This document shows, in pieces, positions 47,300 to 59,800 of a stretch of DNA of 64,000 bases. Numbering within the stretch: the first letter of the stretch is position 1; every line of letters begins with the position of its first letter. Source of the DNA: Eudromia elegans (Eukaryota > Chordata > Aves > Tinamiformes > Tinamidae); the NCBI GenBank assembly GCA_003342815.1, contig PTEX01000012.1, forward strand, positions 4,235,880-4,299,879, given 5' to 3'. Position numbers and translations under genes: made by a program. The notes beneath the pieces were generated by a model. The model was given only the letters and a program-made list of their open reading frames with translations, did no database searches and was not told where the DNA came from.

Positions 47300-50200
47300 A
47301 GATGTTTGCAATCCACGCTGGGCTCAGAGAAACTTCATTGTCTTGGAGACTTGGGCTCCTCTGGTTTGGGCTGGAGCCAGTGGCATCCAGCTCGGTTGGA
47401 GAGCTGGGGTGGGCACGGGAGCTGTTTTCCAAGGATACAGCCTCAGGATTTATATCGCTCATGAGATATTTAATGTGTCGTCTCTGCCGTCCTGCTTGTT
47501 TCTTATCTTTGTTTGTCCAAGGTGGTTTGCAAACTAAATTTAGTTATTTAATAATGGAAATGACAGTGAAAGCAGAAGAAAAAAGTGATGGCTCTGCCTA
47601 ATACCTGTGATACAATCCATGTTAAAAGCAAGCAGTGGATGAAGGGTTGTTTTCCTCACTGTATTGCACCACACTGCCTTTATTCCAGGATATTCCAGTA
47701 AAATCTTAGGCCCTGAACGCAAATGTCAGTGTGGTAAATAAATACCACCTATAAAACACATGTTTAAGGGCAGAAATTGGGGGTGTCTAGCCCCCCAAAA
47801 CATGGAAGTTGAAGAGAGAGATGTCTGGGGCAGGGAGGGGAGGGTTGGATTGTAACATGGAATTTTAAATAAGCAGATGTGAAAGGAGACCAAAGAAGAA
47901 TCTGGGCAAAGAATTGCAAATCATTGTCCAAGTGATAGATGCGCATCATTCCTCCTTCCACGTGGCTCCAGCCTTCACACTTGCATGGAAGAAGGAAAAG
48001 ATAAGAATATTTCCTGTAGTGCCTGACTTATGTGCACATGCAAGATTTCTAGTTTGAGTTGTTGACCTGTCAAAACCAATGGTTCAACTCATCCTGTCAG
48101 TTATGCACTCCACTAAAGAGAGTTAGACCTGAGTTGAAATTCATCCTGTGCTTGAACTTTAATGACCCATATAGTCTTCGTTGCTTTGACCTTTTTATCT
48201 TCCTGCAGCAGGTTGCCTGCCCATGCTTTGGAACATGCACTGTGACTATTATTTTTTTTAATCTGTCTGAATAGTTGGAGACTTGAAATTTCACTGAAAG
48301 GCAAACTAACTCCATTTCCTAAATGAGGGGAATCAAATCACCTGAGAATATATTTGATATAGGAAACCTTTGCAAGCTTTAAAACATGTAAAAATGTTCA
48401 GGTGTGTCTATTGTATGCACAGAGATACAGTATTTTCTACAGATTGGAAGAACATTAGCAAGAGCCACCAGGGAAACCTCCCTATGATGTTGTAGATAGG
48501 GCAACTCTCTAGGATAGAGACTCCAGGTCTGCTGCAAATGAAGCAGAGGAAGGAGGATTTGGACTGAGCCTCCCATGGGAGCTGTTTATTCTTCCCTTGG
48601 AGCTATTAGATAGCAAGGAGTCCAAACTTCTCTCTCCCTCGTGAACCCGTTATCAGTTTTATGCACGTTCCAGCTAAGTCTTCCTCCTGCATTGCTGCCT
48701 TACAAATGTGCTAATGCTCCAGGAGGAGCTAGCTCCAGCCAGAGACCGAGAGGACGCTCAAGGACTGGGCACAGGCCTAAGCTTGTAGGCAGAGGAGCGC
48801 TGAAGAAAGTCAAGCTCTGATGCTTTTACAGAAGGCTCTAAAAACCTATTGCAAAAGATGGATTTGGCATGGTGCTTGCACCAAAGTTCAGTCTTCCTGA
48901 GCGTAATATATATGCGGTGTACTTGGGTTGTATTCAGACTACCACCAAGCTAAGCAGTGCTTTAGCTTAGGAGCTAAAGTGTAAGTCACGGAGCCCAGTA
49001 TTTTTTTTGTGCAAGGGTATTCCTTGGTGGGTTAAGCTGTTTTCATTCCCTTTTATACCAACAGAAAGATGCAAAAGGTCCTAACAATGGATTTGATTAC
49101 ATGAAAACCCATGTGCCCCCTTGTAAAGCAGCGCTTAGCACCTGTTGAAGGTTTCATAGGGCTCACTCCAGGTGGGCACTGCAAAGCTGTGAGGAACGCA
49201 AGGCCGTGATCACACATTCTCCTCTCACCATAGCAGATTTTAGTCAGCTCAGCAGTTTGCCACAATCCCGACTGCCCAAGGTTACCCCCTCCTGAAATCT
49301 GTTGGCCGTGCTCCTCGTGCGAGTGCTATGTCAGGGCCAATACGAGTGCTCCCTTTCTGCTTCTGTCTGTAGTAGCTGGCCTGGTTACAATCACCATGGA
49401 AGTTATCATCAGTCACTGAAAATGAGAACAGCCTTGCTGAACTATTTACAAAATAAATAGCCCAAGGTTCCCCAAGTGCCACAAAGAGATGCTTTCTCCT
49501 CAGCTCAGTTTCAGACCACAAAGAAATGCTGCACAGAAGTACTAGGTTTACCTGCACACAGTGAAAACAGCAAATCCAGAATCCCTTTTAAGGACTGTGT
49601 TGCTTTCTGGTGGCAAAAAAGCAATCATTTCTACTTTTACAGAATGATTATTCTAAGTTACACAGCCAGCCAATGAACGATACCATATACAGCAGTTGTT
49701 ACTTCTACCTACTTTTTGAGGGGCTAACTGTTTTTCTATTTGTTTGCTTGGTTTTTTGAAGTACATCACCCCAGAAAGCAAGTCACAGTTTATAAACAGC
49801 CTCACAGACAGCAAAGAAAGTTCTACTGAACTGTCACGTGGCGGATCATGCAAATCCCCGTGTAGAACTGAATGAACGGCTCTCACCGGTTCCTGTTTTG
49901 CACTTGCTTCTGCCTTTGTGAAACAAGAGAAATATTTCCCTCGGGGAACACATTTTCAGATAGTTGTAACAGCAAAATAAGAAATACACTGTATATAACC
50001 TTTGAAATGCTGTAATAAAAGACAAAGAAAAATGACATGGTTTAGAAAAAAAGAAACGCTGAAAAATGATTATACATTCTTTTTGACATAATAAACTTTC
50101 AACATCCTTCATTTCTAGATATTTTTAATTCTCTGGGGATAATTCGTGACTCTTGTCTTACATTATAGTGATTGCTGATAGATATAGAAAGTATAAATGA

Positions 50201-52600
50201 GAAGTAACAGGGAAAAAAAAAGCCTAGAGGATAGCTGAAGAAAATAAGGAAACAATGTGAATGGTGAACTCAGAAAGAAAAAAAGTGAATAGTACAGATA
50301 TATTGAGATGAATAAGAAATGGAATGTACAATTGCTACAAAAGCAGTACAGAGGTTAAAATGTTGTGTACAATGCACTTGGTTTTTTTAGGGCCATTTTC
50401 AGGGGCTGGTGCTTACTGCAATCTCTTTCTATAAAGTATTGCATCTCCTGTTGAAAAATTTTGTCAGAAAAAACTAACTATGCTAATTTAAATATCACTT
50501 TAGAATGAGCTGTTTCGAGATGTACATTGCATTTGATAAATTATTATTAGATTGGAAGAAATCTTTTAGTAATGTATCTGAAATAGTTAAGTCATATGGA
50601 AAAAAGACATTAAGAAGAAAATAGTTGTATGTCTTGTAGCGCTTATCATTATCCTTAATGTATCCCATTTAACAATGCCAGCAAGAGTATATACTGAGGG
50701 GTCGTTCTTTTCTAGTGTCGTTGATTCCTTCACGTGATACAATAAAATGCCTTGAAATCTGATAGTTAAGGGTATGTCTGTGGTCTCATAAAGATGTGGG
50801 TAGTCTGTTGAGTGAACTAGGAGTGAAAAATACCCAGCGTTCGCTTTGTTACCTTATATGTGAATGGAATAGTCTTACTGCCCTAACCTGCTGGGGTTCT
50901 TTGCCTTTCACAGAATGAATGGTTCGGAGCTTGGTTCAGTTTGGTTTGATTTTTGGTCTGGATCAGAGCATACGTGTCACTGATGGAGCTCTCTGTTATC
51001 ATTAAAAATGCCCACGGTTTCACCTCACAAGATACATATTTGGCTCCAGAACTGAGCAGGAACCGGTTTTCCTGTGTCACAAGCAGTTGTGAGACAAGAA
51101 AATAATCACATTCCAAATAAGGAAGAGAAGTCAATATCCTCTTTCTTATGAACTGGAAACTCTCCCTTCCCTTTTCCCAAAAAGAAATCATAGAGTGAGT
51201 AAATAAGCACTCCATTTACATAATTTTCAATCAATTTGTTTTGGTTTTTTTTTCCATTTCAATATGTTTTTACTATTATTAATTCTATTTTTGAAATGAA
51301 AATCATGATAAATCTCAAATCTTTTATTACTAAAAATATCAAAACAACCCACTGGCAATTTTAGAACTTTTTTGTCACACATGTTTTTTGAATTGAAGCA
51401 TTTGCTAAGGCTAACCTTTTTGGATGAGCAATTCTGTTTGCAATGAATAGACAATTACCAATTTAGTCTCCAGTCTTGCCCTTTAAAAATGTGGAGCTCT
51501 AGTCAGTGTTATGACCTGGCCTGGGTGAGCTAGTTCCTTCTGCTCCTCTGCACTCACTTGCAACCTGATTTCTCAGAAGATGATGAATCTTAGGCATAGA
51601 CATGAATACAGACTATTTGCTTTTCTCATACATTTTTCTGAAGCTTTTTTTTTTTTCAGCAAAACGGACAACACTTGCTGAAGACAGGCACACTGACATC
51701 ACAAAACATTGCAGAATGCAGGTGGAACAAATTTCAGTTACCCAACTTCAGTCAGTGAAGAACTTAAGGCTTTATATAACTTAGCATTTCAAAATTACAG
51801 CTTGAAAAATAGCACCTTAGGTGGTTGTCATTCAAAGACTGATCAGTTGCATGCTTGAAGGTGACTCAGAGATATCAAAATGGGGATGTGAACAAGCTCT
51901 ATTATGTTTAAATAAATTGTATTTATTTATTTATTTATGTAGCATGCAGTTGTTTTCCCTCATTTGCTCCTTACTCCTCTACTTTTACTTGAGGAGAGAG
52001 CTTGGAGATAAAAAGAGGAAAGGAGAGGATATGCAGCAAAAGATCTTTAAGTAAATGATTGCAGTGCCTTATGTTATCCTTACTTTTCCCAGTAATTCAC
52101 ATTTATAGTTTGGCAGGACAATCTATCAGGCGCTGACATCTTTTCCATCACAAAGGGGCTCTAGAAGAGCTTGTATTGCTAGGATTATCAGAAGCTCAAA
52201 TCCTGTTTATTGCAGGAGAGAAAACAACCTTTTTATCGTAAGACCATGCTGGCTATTAATGTTGCTGCAATCCTGCCTGTCAATCTGAGAGGGAAGCCTG
52301 GTACTCTGCTTATGAAACCGTTCAGTGATAACATCTTTCACTCTGTCCTGAGGAGCTGCAGAAGGCCAGGGGAGTGTATGTTTGTGAGGCATGATGAGAA
52401 CGCTGAGTGTTTTCATGGATTATGGAGAATGTTTGCCTTGGTGGTATATATCTGTGTTATAGATACATTCGGGAGATCAGGACAAGGATATTCCTAGAAG
52501 GGGAGGGTAATAAACTTACTGAAAATTACAAATTGCAAATAAGGTGTTGTCCACAAGATGCTTCATCAGGTCAAGAAAGTGATAAGAGGTGAATTATCCC
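47300..52600. other. Intergenic region upstream of NAP1L1
   Basis: AT-rich sequence in which I see no coding exon, structured RNA or recognisable transposon. A short TTTA-rich run lies at about 51,920-51,938. By conserved gene order the next gene to the right would be BBS10, but nothing of it is visible. Confidence 0.6.
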
Positions 52601-52619
52601 AGGTCCAAGGGTGAGAGAT

Positions 52620-54551
52620 ACAAATATGCACAGCTAACGGGCAGTCAATAGACACAGCAGTTTGTGTGGAAGGGCACAGAGAAGCAGGGCAGCAACTCTG
52701 CTGAGGACAGTGTCCCAAACAGCAGTAGGGCAACACCACAGGGTGCCATCCCCAGCAGCCACTGGAGCAATTCTCCCTTTCCCACCAGGGAAGTTGACCC
52801 AGACTGAACTCCAGAGAGAGGCTGTGGATCCAGACCTGCAGGTCTGGGTCTGCAGGCAATTCCTGGGTCCTCTTGATCAAGATGAGATGGACTCCTCCCC
52901 TGCAGGACCTGTGCAGTGGTGGAAGGACCATGTCACCACAAAAGAGCTGTGGTAGGAGGTCAGCAGACTGCACAGCATCAGAGATGATCAAAACGAGACT
53001 GAGAAGATCATCTCTGAGCCCATGAAGAGACCAAGGTACACCACAGTCTGTTCTTATCAGGCTGGGAAATGAGGAGTAACATGATGCTGGTAGCTGTATC
53101 CAGAAAAAATCTGAACCAGCTGGCTCGGAGAGTTGGAAGAGCAGATTTCAGCTTTTTCAGAGACCTGCTTGGAGGAATTCCATGTGATAGCACCCTAGAG
53201 AGAACAAGGTACAAGAAAAATGTCAAGTTTTCAAAACTTATCTCACCTGACCACTTCCTCAAAGCTCGTGAATAGTCCATTCCAATGTGCGGAAAGTAAA
53301 ACAAAGGTGGAAGGAGGGCTGAATGGATGGAAAAGGAGCTCCAAGGAGTTGACAAAACTCAAACATACAAAGGAAGTGTAAAAGAGGTGGAAGCAAGAAG
53401 AGGAAGGTGTATAGAGACAGTGTGCCTGCAGGGAGGGGATTTGGAGAGCCAAAGCACACCAGGAGCTGCATCTAGCAAGAAACGTGAAGGGACATGAGAA
53501 GCGCTTCAATGGGTCTAACTGCAATACAAGGAAGACAAGGGAAAATGTCATTCCACGGCTTAAAGAAACAAGGGACATTGCTGACAAAGCACATGCAAAA
53601 GGCTGAAGCAGTTGATATTCTTCAAGCTAGTATCCACCCATAAGTTTTGCCTCTAGGAACCCCAGGGCCCTGAGACCAGAGGGAAGGTCTGGAGCAAGGA
53701 AGACTAACCCTTACTGGAGTAGGATCAGATTAGTGAACCCTTAAACAAATTGAACACACTCTACTTGATCGGATGTAACCATGAGTGTGGAGTCACTTTG
53801 AGGCCACTCTTGGTCATCTTTGAAAAGTTACTGCAATCAGAAGAGGTTCCTGAAGACTGGAAGGGAGGAAATGTCACTTCTATCTTCAAGAAGGACAAGA
53901 AGGAATCCCTGAGGAACTGCAGGCAGGTCAGTCTCACCTGAGCCCTGAGAAAAGTGATAGAGAAAATCTTCTTGGAAGTCATTTCCCAACCTATTAAGGA
54001 CAAGAAGGGACTGGGAGTTGTTTGCACAGATTTATGAAGGGGAGATCATTCCCGACCAACCTGCTAGCCTTCAGTGATGAAATGCTGGCTTGGTAGATGA
54101 TGGGAGAGCCGTGGATGTTGTTTACCTTGACTTTAACAAGGCTTTTGGCACTGTCTGCTATGACTTCCTCCTAGACAAACTGATGAAGTAGGAACTATAT
54201 AAGTGGATAGTGAGATGGACTGAAAGGTGGGTAAATTGCAGACCTCAGAGGATTGTGATCAGCAGCACAAAGTCCAGCTGGAGGCCCATCACTAGTGGTG
54301 TCCCCAGGGGTCAATAGTAAGGGGTCAATGTTATTGAACATGTTCATTAATGAGCTGGAGAGTGGTCACTGAGTGCACCCTCAGCAAGTCTGCAGATGAT
54401 ACGAACTAAGAGGAGTGTTTGTTACATCAGGTGCTTGTGCTGCCATTTGAGGGAGCTCAACAGGATGGACAGATGGGTCCATAGGAAGCTCTTGAAGTTC
54501 AAGAAAGGAAAGTGCCAAATCCTGCACCTGGAGAGGGATAACACCTTGCAC
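52620..54551 (+). mobile_element. Older CR1 LINE, 5' part (interrupted)
   Basis: Contains decayed ORF2. At about 53,090-53,280 an in-frame stretch with GRADFSFFRDLLGGIP matches the segment before the reverse transcriptase domain. At about 53,750-53,940 EEVPEDWKGGNVTSIFKKDK matches the RT N-terminus, and near 54,117-54,160 the RT motif reads DFNKAFGTV. Stops and frameshifts throughout make it non-functional. The 5' limit is uncertain, as the 52.6-53.0 kb part is only CR1-like. It is interrupted by a younger CR1 and resumes after it. Confidence 0.85.
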
Positions 54552-55436
54552 TAAACTCCTTGCAGATGATACCAAACTGGGTGGAGTGATCAACACTCCA
54601 GAGGGCTGTGCTGCCTTTCAGAAAGACCTAGACAGGTTGGAGAGTTGGATAGAGAGGAACCTCATGAGGTTCAACAAGGATATGTACAGGGTCCTGCACC
54701 TGGGCAGGAAAACCCCCAGACACCAGTACAGATTAGGAGCTGACCTGCTGGAAAGCAGCTCCACGGAGAGAGATTTGGGAGTCCTGGTTGACTAGTTAAC
54801 CATGAGGCAGCAGTGTGCCCTCGTGGCCAAGAAATCCCATGGGATCCTGGCCCGCATTGGGAGGAGCGTTGCCAGCAGGTCAAGGGAGGGGAACCTGCCT
54901 CTTTCCTCTGCTCTGGTGAGGCTGCACCTGGAGTAATGAGTGCAGTTCTGGGCTCCTCAGGACAGGAGGGGCATGGAGCTTCTAGAAAGGGTCCAGCATA
55001 GAGTGACAAAGATGATTAAGGGACTGGAGCATGTACTATATGAGGGAAGACTAAGCGAGCTGGGCCTATTTCGCCTGGAGAAGAGAAAATTGGGAGGGGA
55101 TCAATGTGTATTAATACATGAAGAGAGAACGTAAAGAAGGTTTGGTGTCCAGTGACAGGACAAGGGGTAATGGATATAAATTAAAATGCAGGAAGTTCCA
55201 TCTCCATGTGATGAAGAACTTCTTTCCTGTGCGGGTGACGGAGCCCTGGAACAGGCTGCCCAGAGAGGTTGTGGAGTCTCCTGCTCTGGAGATCTTCCAA
55301 ACCCACCTGGATGCCACCCTGTGCCATGTGCTCTAGGGGTCCCTGCTGGAGCAGGGGGGTTGGACTGGATGGTCTCTGGAGGTCCCTTCCAACCTCCGCC
55401 ATTCTGTTATTCTGTGACTCTGTGATTCCATAAAAG
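54552..55436 (+). mobile_element. Younger CR1 LINE nested in the older copy
   Basis: 5'-truncated, starting in the RT C-terminal region (TTGCAGATGATACCAAACTG) and running to the complete 3' UTR with CCTGGAACAGGCTGCCCAGA and GGAGGTCCCTTCCAACCTCC, ending in ATTCTGTG-like repeats. It preserves fragments of ORF2 (for example LDRLESWIERNLMRFNKDMY) but is interrupted by stops. It is less decayed than its host element. Confidence 0.88.
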
Positions 55437-55830
55437 AAGTTGTAGTTCCAGCTGGAAAACAGCTTTGCAGAGAAGGCCCTGGGGTTTTGGTGGGCAACAA
55501 GTTGACAGTGAGCCAGCAGTGTGCTTTTGTGGCCAAGAAAACCAATGGTCCCCTGAGCTGCATTGGGCAGAGCATTGCCATCAGGTGGAGGGAGGTGATC
55601 CTTCCCCTCTGCTCTGGTCTAGTGAGGCCTTCGCTGCAGGGAGGGTTAGCAAGCACTGGAGCATTTTGTCCAGAGACATTGTGGGGTGTCCAAGCCTGGA
55701 GACATTCGAAACCTTGGTGGGCAGAGCCCTCAGTGACCTGCAGGAGCTGAGGCTGCTCTGGGCTGGAGGCTGGACTAGAGCATCACTGGAGGTGCCTGCC
55801 AACCTCAGGCTCTGTAATATTTGCATGAAA
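55437..55830 (+). mobile_element. Older CR1 LINE, 3' part (resumed)
   Basis: Starts with AGCTGGAAAACAGCTTTGCA and GAGAAGGCCCTGGGG, the CR1 segment that should follow the point where the older copy was broken. It runs to GCCTGCCAACCTCAGGCTCT at the 3' end. An internal deletion has removed part of the 3' UTR. Confidence 0.8.
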
Positions 55831-56809
55831 GTTTTGTGGAGGATTCATGTTTGATTAGGGAAGCATGAAACATTATGAAAAAAATCTCATCCAGATTTTT
55901 CATAATGAAAAATGTGAGGTAACAGTGTTAATTTAAAACTGCTGAAGCAGTAGTATGGCATGTCTAAAATACACAAGTGCTCGCATGTCTGGTTGATTAG
56001 TTCAGAAATACTCATGCAGAAGGCAGGTCAAAATTGTTGTCCATGATTTGCATGGGAAAAAAACACGGAAAGAAAAAAAGAAAGAAAAACCTTGACACTT
56101 GGGGAACTAAAAGCTCACTCTGTTCCCTCCTGTTTACTATTTTTTTTCTGTAAGGCCGTACTGGCTCCTAGTTATAAATACAGCATTCTTATGTTCTGCA
56201 GAAGAGCAGATTGATTCTGCATCACTTGGTCTTGCATTCTCTATGATTTTGTATTGTATTTGTAGCCTAATTTAGGCTGTTTTCTTGTGAAATATAACCA
56301 TCTAAAGTTGAGGATAAAACTACTTCAGTATTTTTTTGTCTGACAAGATTTTTGTTGCTCATTTTACTTTTTCCTCTTCTTGTCTTCCACTACAACAAAC
56401 CAACCTGCCACTCTTAAGATCCCCATGGTTTTGCTGCTTTAGCTGAGAGAGGACGAAGGGCAGAAACTGGGCAGAATCACACAGGAAGGGAGCAGCGGAA
56501 AGAAAGTTTGATAAGAGTCAGGATTTCCTAACTGAACTAAACCCTATGAAAATAAGGTGTGGGGTTAATTCCACTTAACTACAGATGTGCTCAGCTGCAG
56601 TTGCATAATATTTACTGCCCTCTGGAACTGCTGGGTCCCTCCTCCACAGAAGTGATGGCTGCAGAACTCCAGGCATGGCCAGAGTGAAGTTCTCATTAGA
56701 GGTGCTGGTCCTTCCCCCTGGGCTATTGCAGCTGTGCCAGCGTCGCTGTTTTGGGGGAGATGGGGTTCTCGTCCTAGCAATACCTTTTGTCCCGAATTTG
56801 TTGTGCCAG

Positions 56810-56834
56810 AAACAAACAAACAAACAAACAGACA
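56810..56834. repeat. (AAAC)n microsatellite
   Basis: Five to six AAAC units, the last with one substitution. Confidence 0.92.
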
Positions 56835-59800
56835 AAATATTATGGCAATGCCTGAGGGGCAAGAAGGATGCTCAGGATTCCTGAGAGGTCTAGAAGATGC
56901 CACAGAGCACGTATGTATGTATATCTTGAGTGAGCAAATCTGCAATGAGCTGGAGATACCTGGTTATACAGCAGATATTTAAGTGATTTGTAGTGATTGT
57001 TAACAATGGAGGAGTCATCCAAGGAAGAGGCCAAGAAGGCAGCAATGGCACTATGAGGAGAGGAAGAACAGAAAGTAGAGTTGTTAATTCATGTATGTAT
57101 GTGTTACAAACATGTCTTCCCGAGAAAATCCTTTGGGAATAGGTTTTGCAACTCCAGAGGAATAACTAATAATGGATAAAATAGAAAGGACCTTAGAAGA
57201 AGTGAAAAGCCTCTCTTTCCTCAGATCCCTAAGGAGATTCTGAAAGAAACCCCTGCCTTATGTCAAAGGCCAAACTACCAATTCTCTGATTACTTCCTAA
57301 TAGCTGATCAACCAGTCGTGAATTCACTACTAATGCACAATGAAAAATAATCTGATTTCCACATAAATAATTCATAAGCACCAGCAATCATTGGCAAGAC
57401 ACATGCAGTTAAAAATTATTCCTACCTTCAGTTTAGGAAGGGATAGGCTTTTTGAAATAAGTCCTGCAAAAAAGGAAATGGCCTGATTTCCACCAAATTC
57501 CCACATAAATTCCAAATTATATAAATAAACCACATAAGAAGTCTCCAGGAAGTCTTAGAACTCATTAAGTTTTGCAGAAGTTTTGTTAACTTCTAGTCCC
57601 AGCAGCATTTCATATATCAACATATTGGATATTATATAATACTAATAAAAACATCTACTCTTATAAAATGCTACGTTTTACAATATGACTTTTTTTTTTA
57701 CTTTGCTCATTATTAGATTTTTAGCCATTAATGTTTGTATTAGAATACTGTGGGTTTTTAAAGACTTTGTGCATTAAAGAGTAGTTTATAACATTAAAGC
57801 GGAATTATATGCATTAGTGTGATGGTGATACAATTAGTGATATAATTAAGTCCCTTAGTAAATGGGGTATAAATTTCTAGGCGAGCATTGTTCCAAATGT
57901 TTATGATTAGCGTCTGTTTATCTAGGATGCTCAAAGCTCTACTTCATTCTGCGCCATAAGATATTAGTTGGAGAAGCACTGCTTTGCAAATGTCTATTCC
58001 TGATGCTCGAAGAGCCGGAGGAGCTCTGCCTCATTAAACTGAACCTGCTCTTGTGTCCTCCAGAAACACCTCCGTGCACGGCCATTCCTCCGAGTCCCAG
58101 CAGGCAGGTGGCCGCGCTGGCTTCCCGATGGGTTTTCAGTCTCTCAGGATCTCATTAGTGGCTCAGCCCCCCGGATGGCTGCAGGTTGGCTGAGGCAGTG
58201 TCACTAGTTGTCCCCTTGACCTCCGCTCAGCCTCTGACCGTGTTGATGCCACGTTCCTGACTGTGGGATGCTCTTGGCCTAAAGGCCCATTGCCAATCAA
58301 GTCTCTCTCTCACATGCTCTGCCCTGAATCTGTATTGCAGCTCTTTTCAGCTTTGAGACTTGTCTCTAAACACAGCTTAACCTTCAGCTTATGTGATCAA
58401 TATCTTATCCATCACCATTAAAGTCAGTCTTGTCATCCACATTTGAGTTTACATTCCTACTGATAAACTGAAAATGTTTGCTAGATCAAGGTTGGGGAAG
58501 CAGATAAAATGAAGCAGAGCTTCAAGGACATCACCATTCTATAGGTAAAGACTGAAAGTTTTGCAGATTATTGAAAAAAAAAACTGTTCTCTGTTTGAAT
58601 GTATTCTCTTGTGCTCTTGGTTAACTGTGCGGTGTTTTTAGGAAAGGCTTCCTAAAGGGAAGCTCCACGGGATCTTCTCAAAGTGGTTACTCCTTCATAG
58701 GACATCAGTGAGGGTCTCTCAAGAGTTTTGGTATCTGTTCAGCAGGGAAAACACCCCGGCTGCGGTGCACGGACATGGTCAGGTAGTTTGGCCAGCCCTT
58801 CACAGCAGCCACCGCTGGTGGGACACAGAGCACGTGTCACCTGACAGAGGTTGTACCGGAAGGGAACCCCGTCCTCCTGAAGCTTTCACAGGGTGTCAGC
58901 ACAATGTCGCAGGTGTGTAAATATTGGAGTCTGTCATTGGTACCATAATAAAAGATACCTTAGACAAAACTCAGATGGAAGAGCAGCTTCTTGGGAATTA
59001 AAAATGCGTTTGGCCTCATGAATTTTAATTTATTGGTTGCAGCTAATGTCATACTTGCATTGTTGATGAGTTTCAATAGATTCTTTACTCTTAATAACTT
59101 ACTTATCCCAGTGTATCTTCTTTTTTTTCTCTCTCAAAATGGTCTGCATTTTTTTTTCCAAAGCAAAGGCAGTGATAGCTGAGTGTGGGCCTGTGTTGAT
59201 CTCCATATATTATTCAGCAAAGGAGACAACAAAGCTAGCTCCCAGGCTGCAAAATGCTGCTAATTTGTTGCTTTGGGCTTGGCAGGATATTGTCAAGACT
59301 GGTTGAAGTACTGGGATAGGTGTCTGCACACTTCAGCAAATCTGTGAATAAAAATATGTACAGAAAGTACAGAAAGTCCCTCATAGCCATTGGGAGAGGA
59401 TTAAAAATTCTCCATGAGTGCAGCTTTTCCAGGGGTTTGGGAGCTCAGCATACTGCCACATAGACAATGGGCACTCACAGACTCAGGTGCCTATACCTTG
59501 GCACAGCTGGCAGGAGACCAATAATTTAAAAAGGGAGCTTTACATTTTCTCTATCAGAGAGGAGCAGGATGCAGAGCATGCGAGAGCAAAGGAAAGAGCT
59601 GCAGATCTTTGATCCTTAGAAACACCTCTGCATAGATCCTCGTCTGAACAGCTCGTCATCTCTCAGCAATACCTAGAATTTGGTTTTCCACCCTGTAACT
59701 ACGCAGCTTCTCCATCAGAGGCACATGTACCTGCAGTCTCTGTTTAATGGAATCACTGTCCTGGAGCAGTATAATTTAAGCTCTTTTTGGAAGAGGCACG

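Noticed and set aside
45896-47537. Open frames of 240-320 codons on both strands around NAP1L1 exon 1
   Set aside because: They overlap one another in several frames, are rich in Arg/Ala/Pro/Gly, match no family and coincide with the promoter CpG island.
53008-55854. Possible protein-coding genes in 53-56 kb
   Set aside because: The frames with similarity are pieces of CR1 ORF2 broken by stops and frameshifts. The rest are antisense shadows of them.
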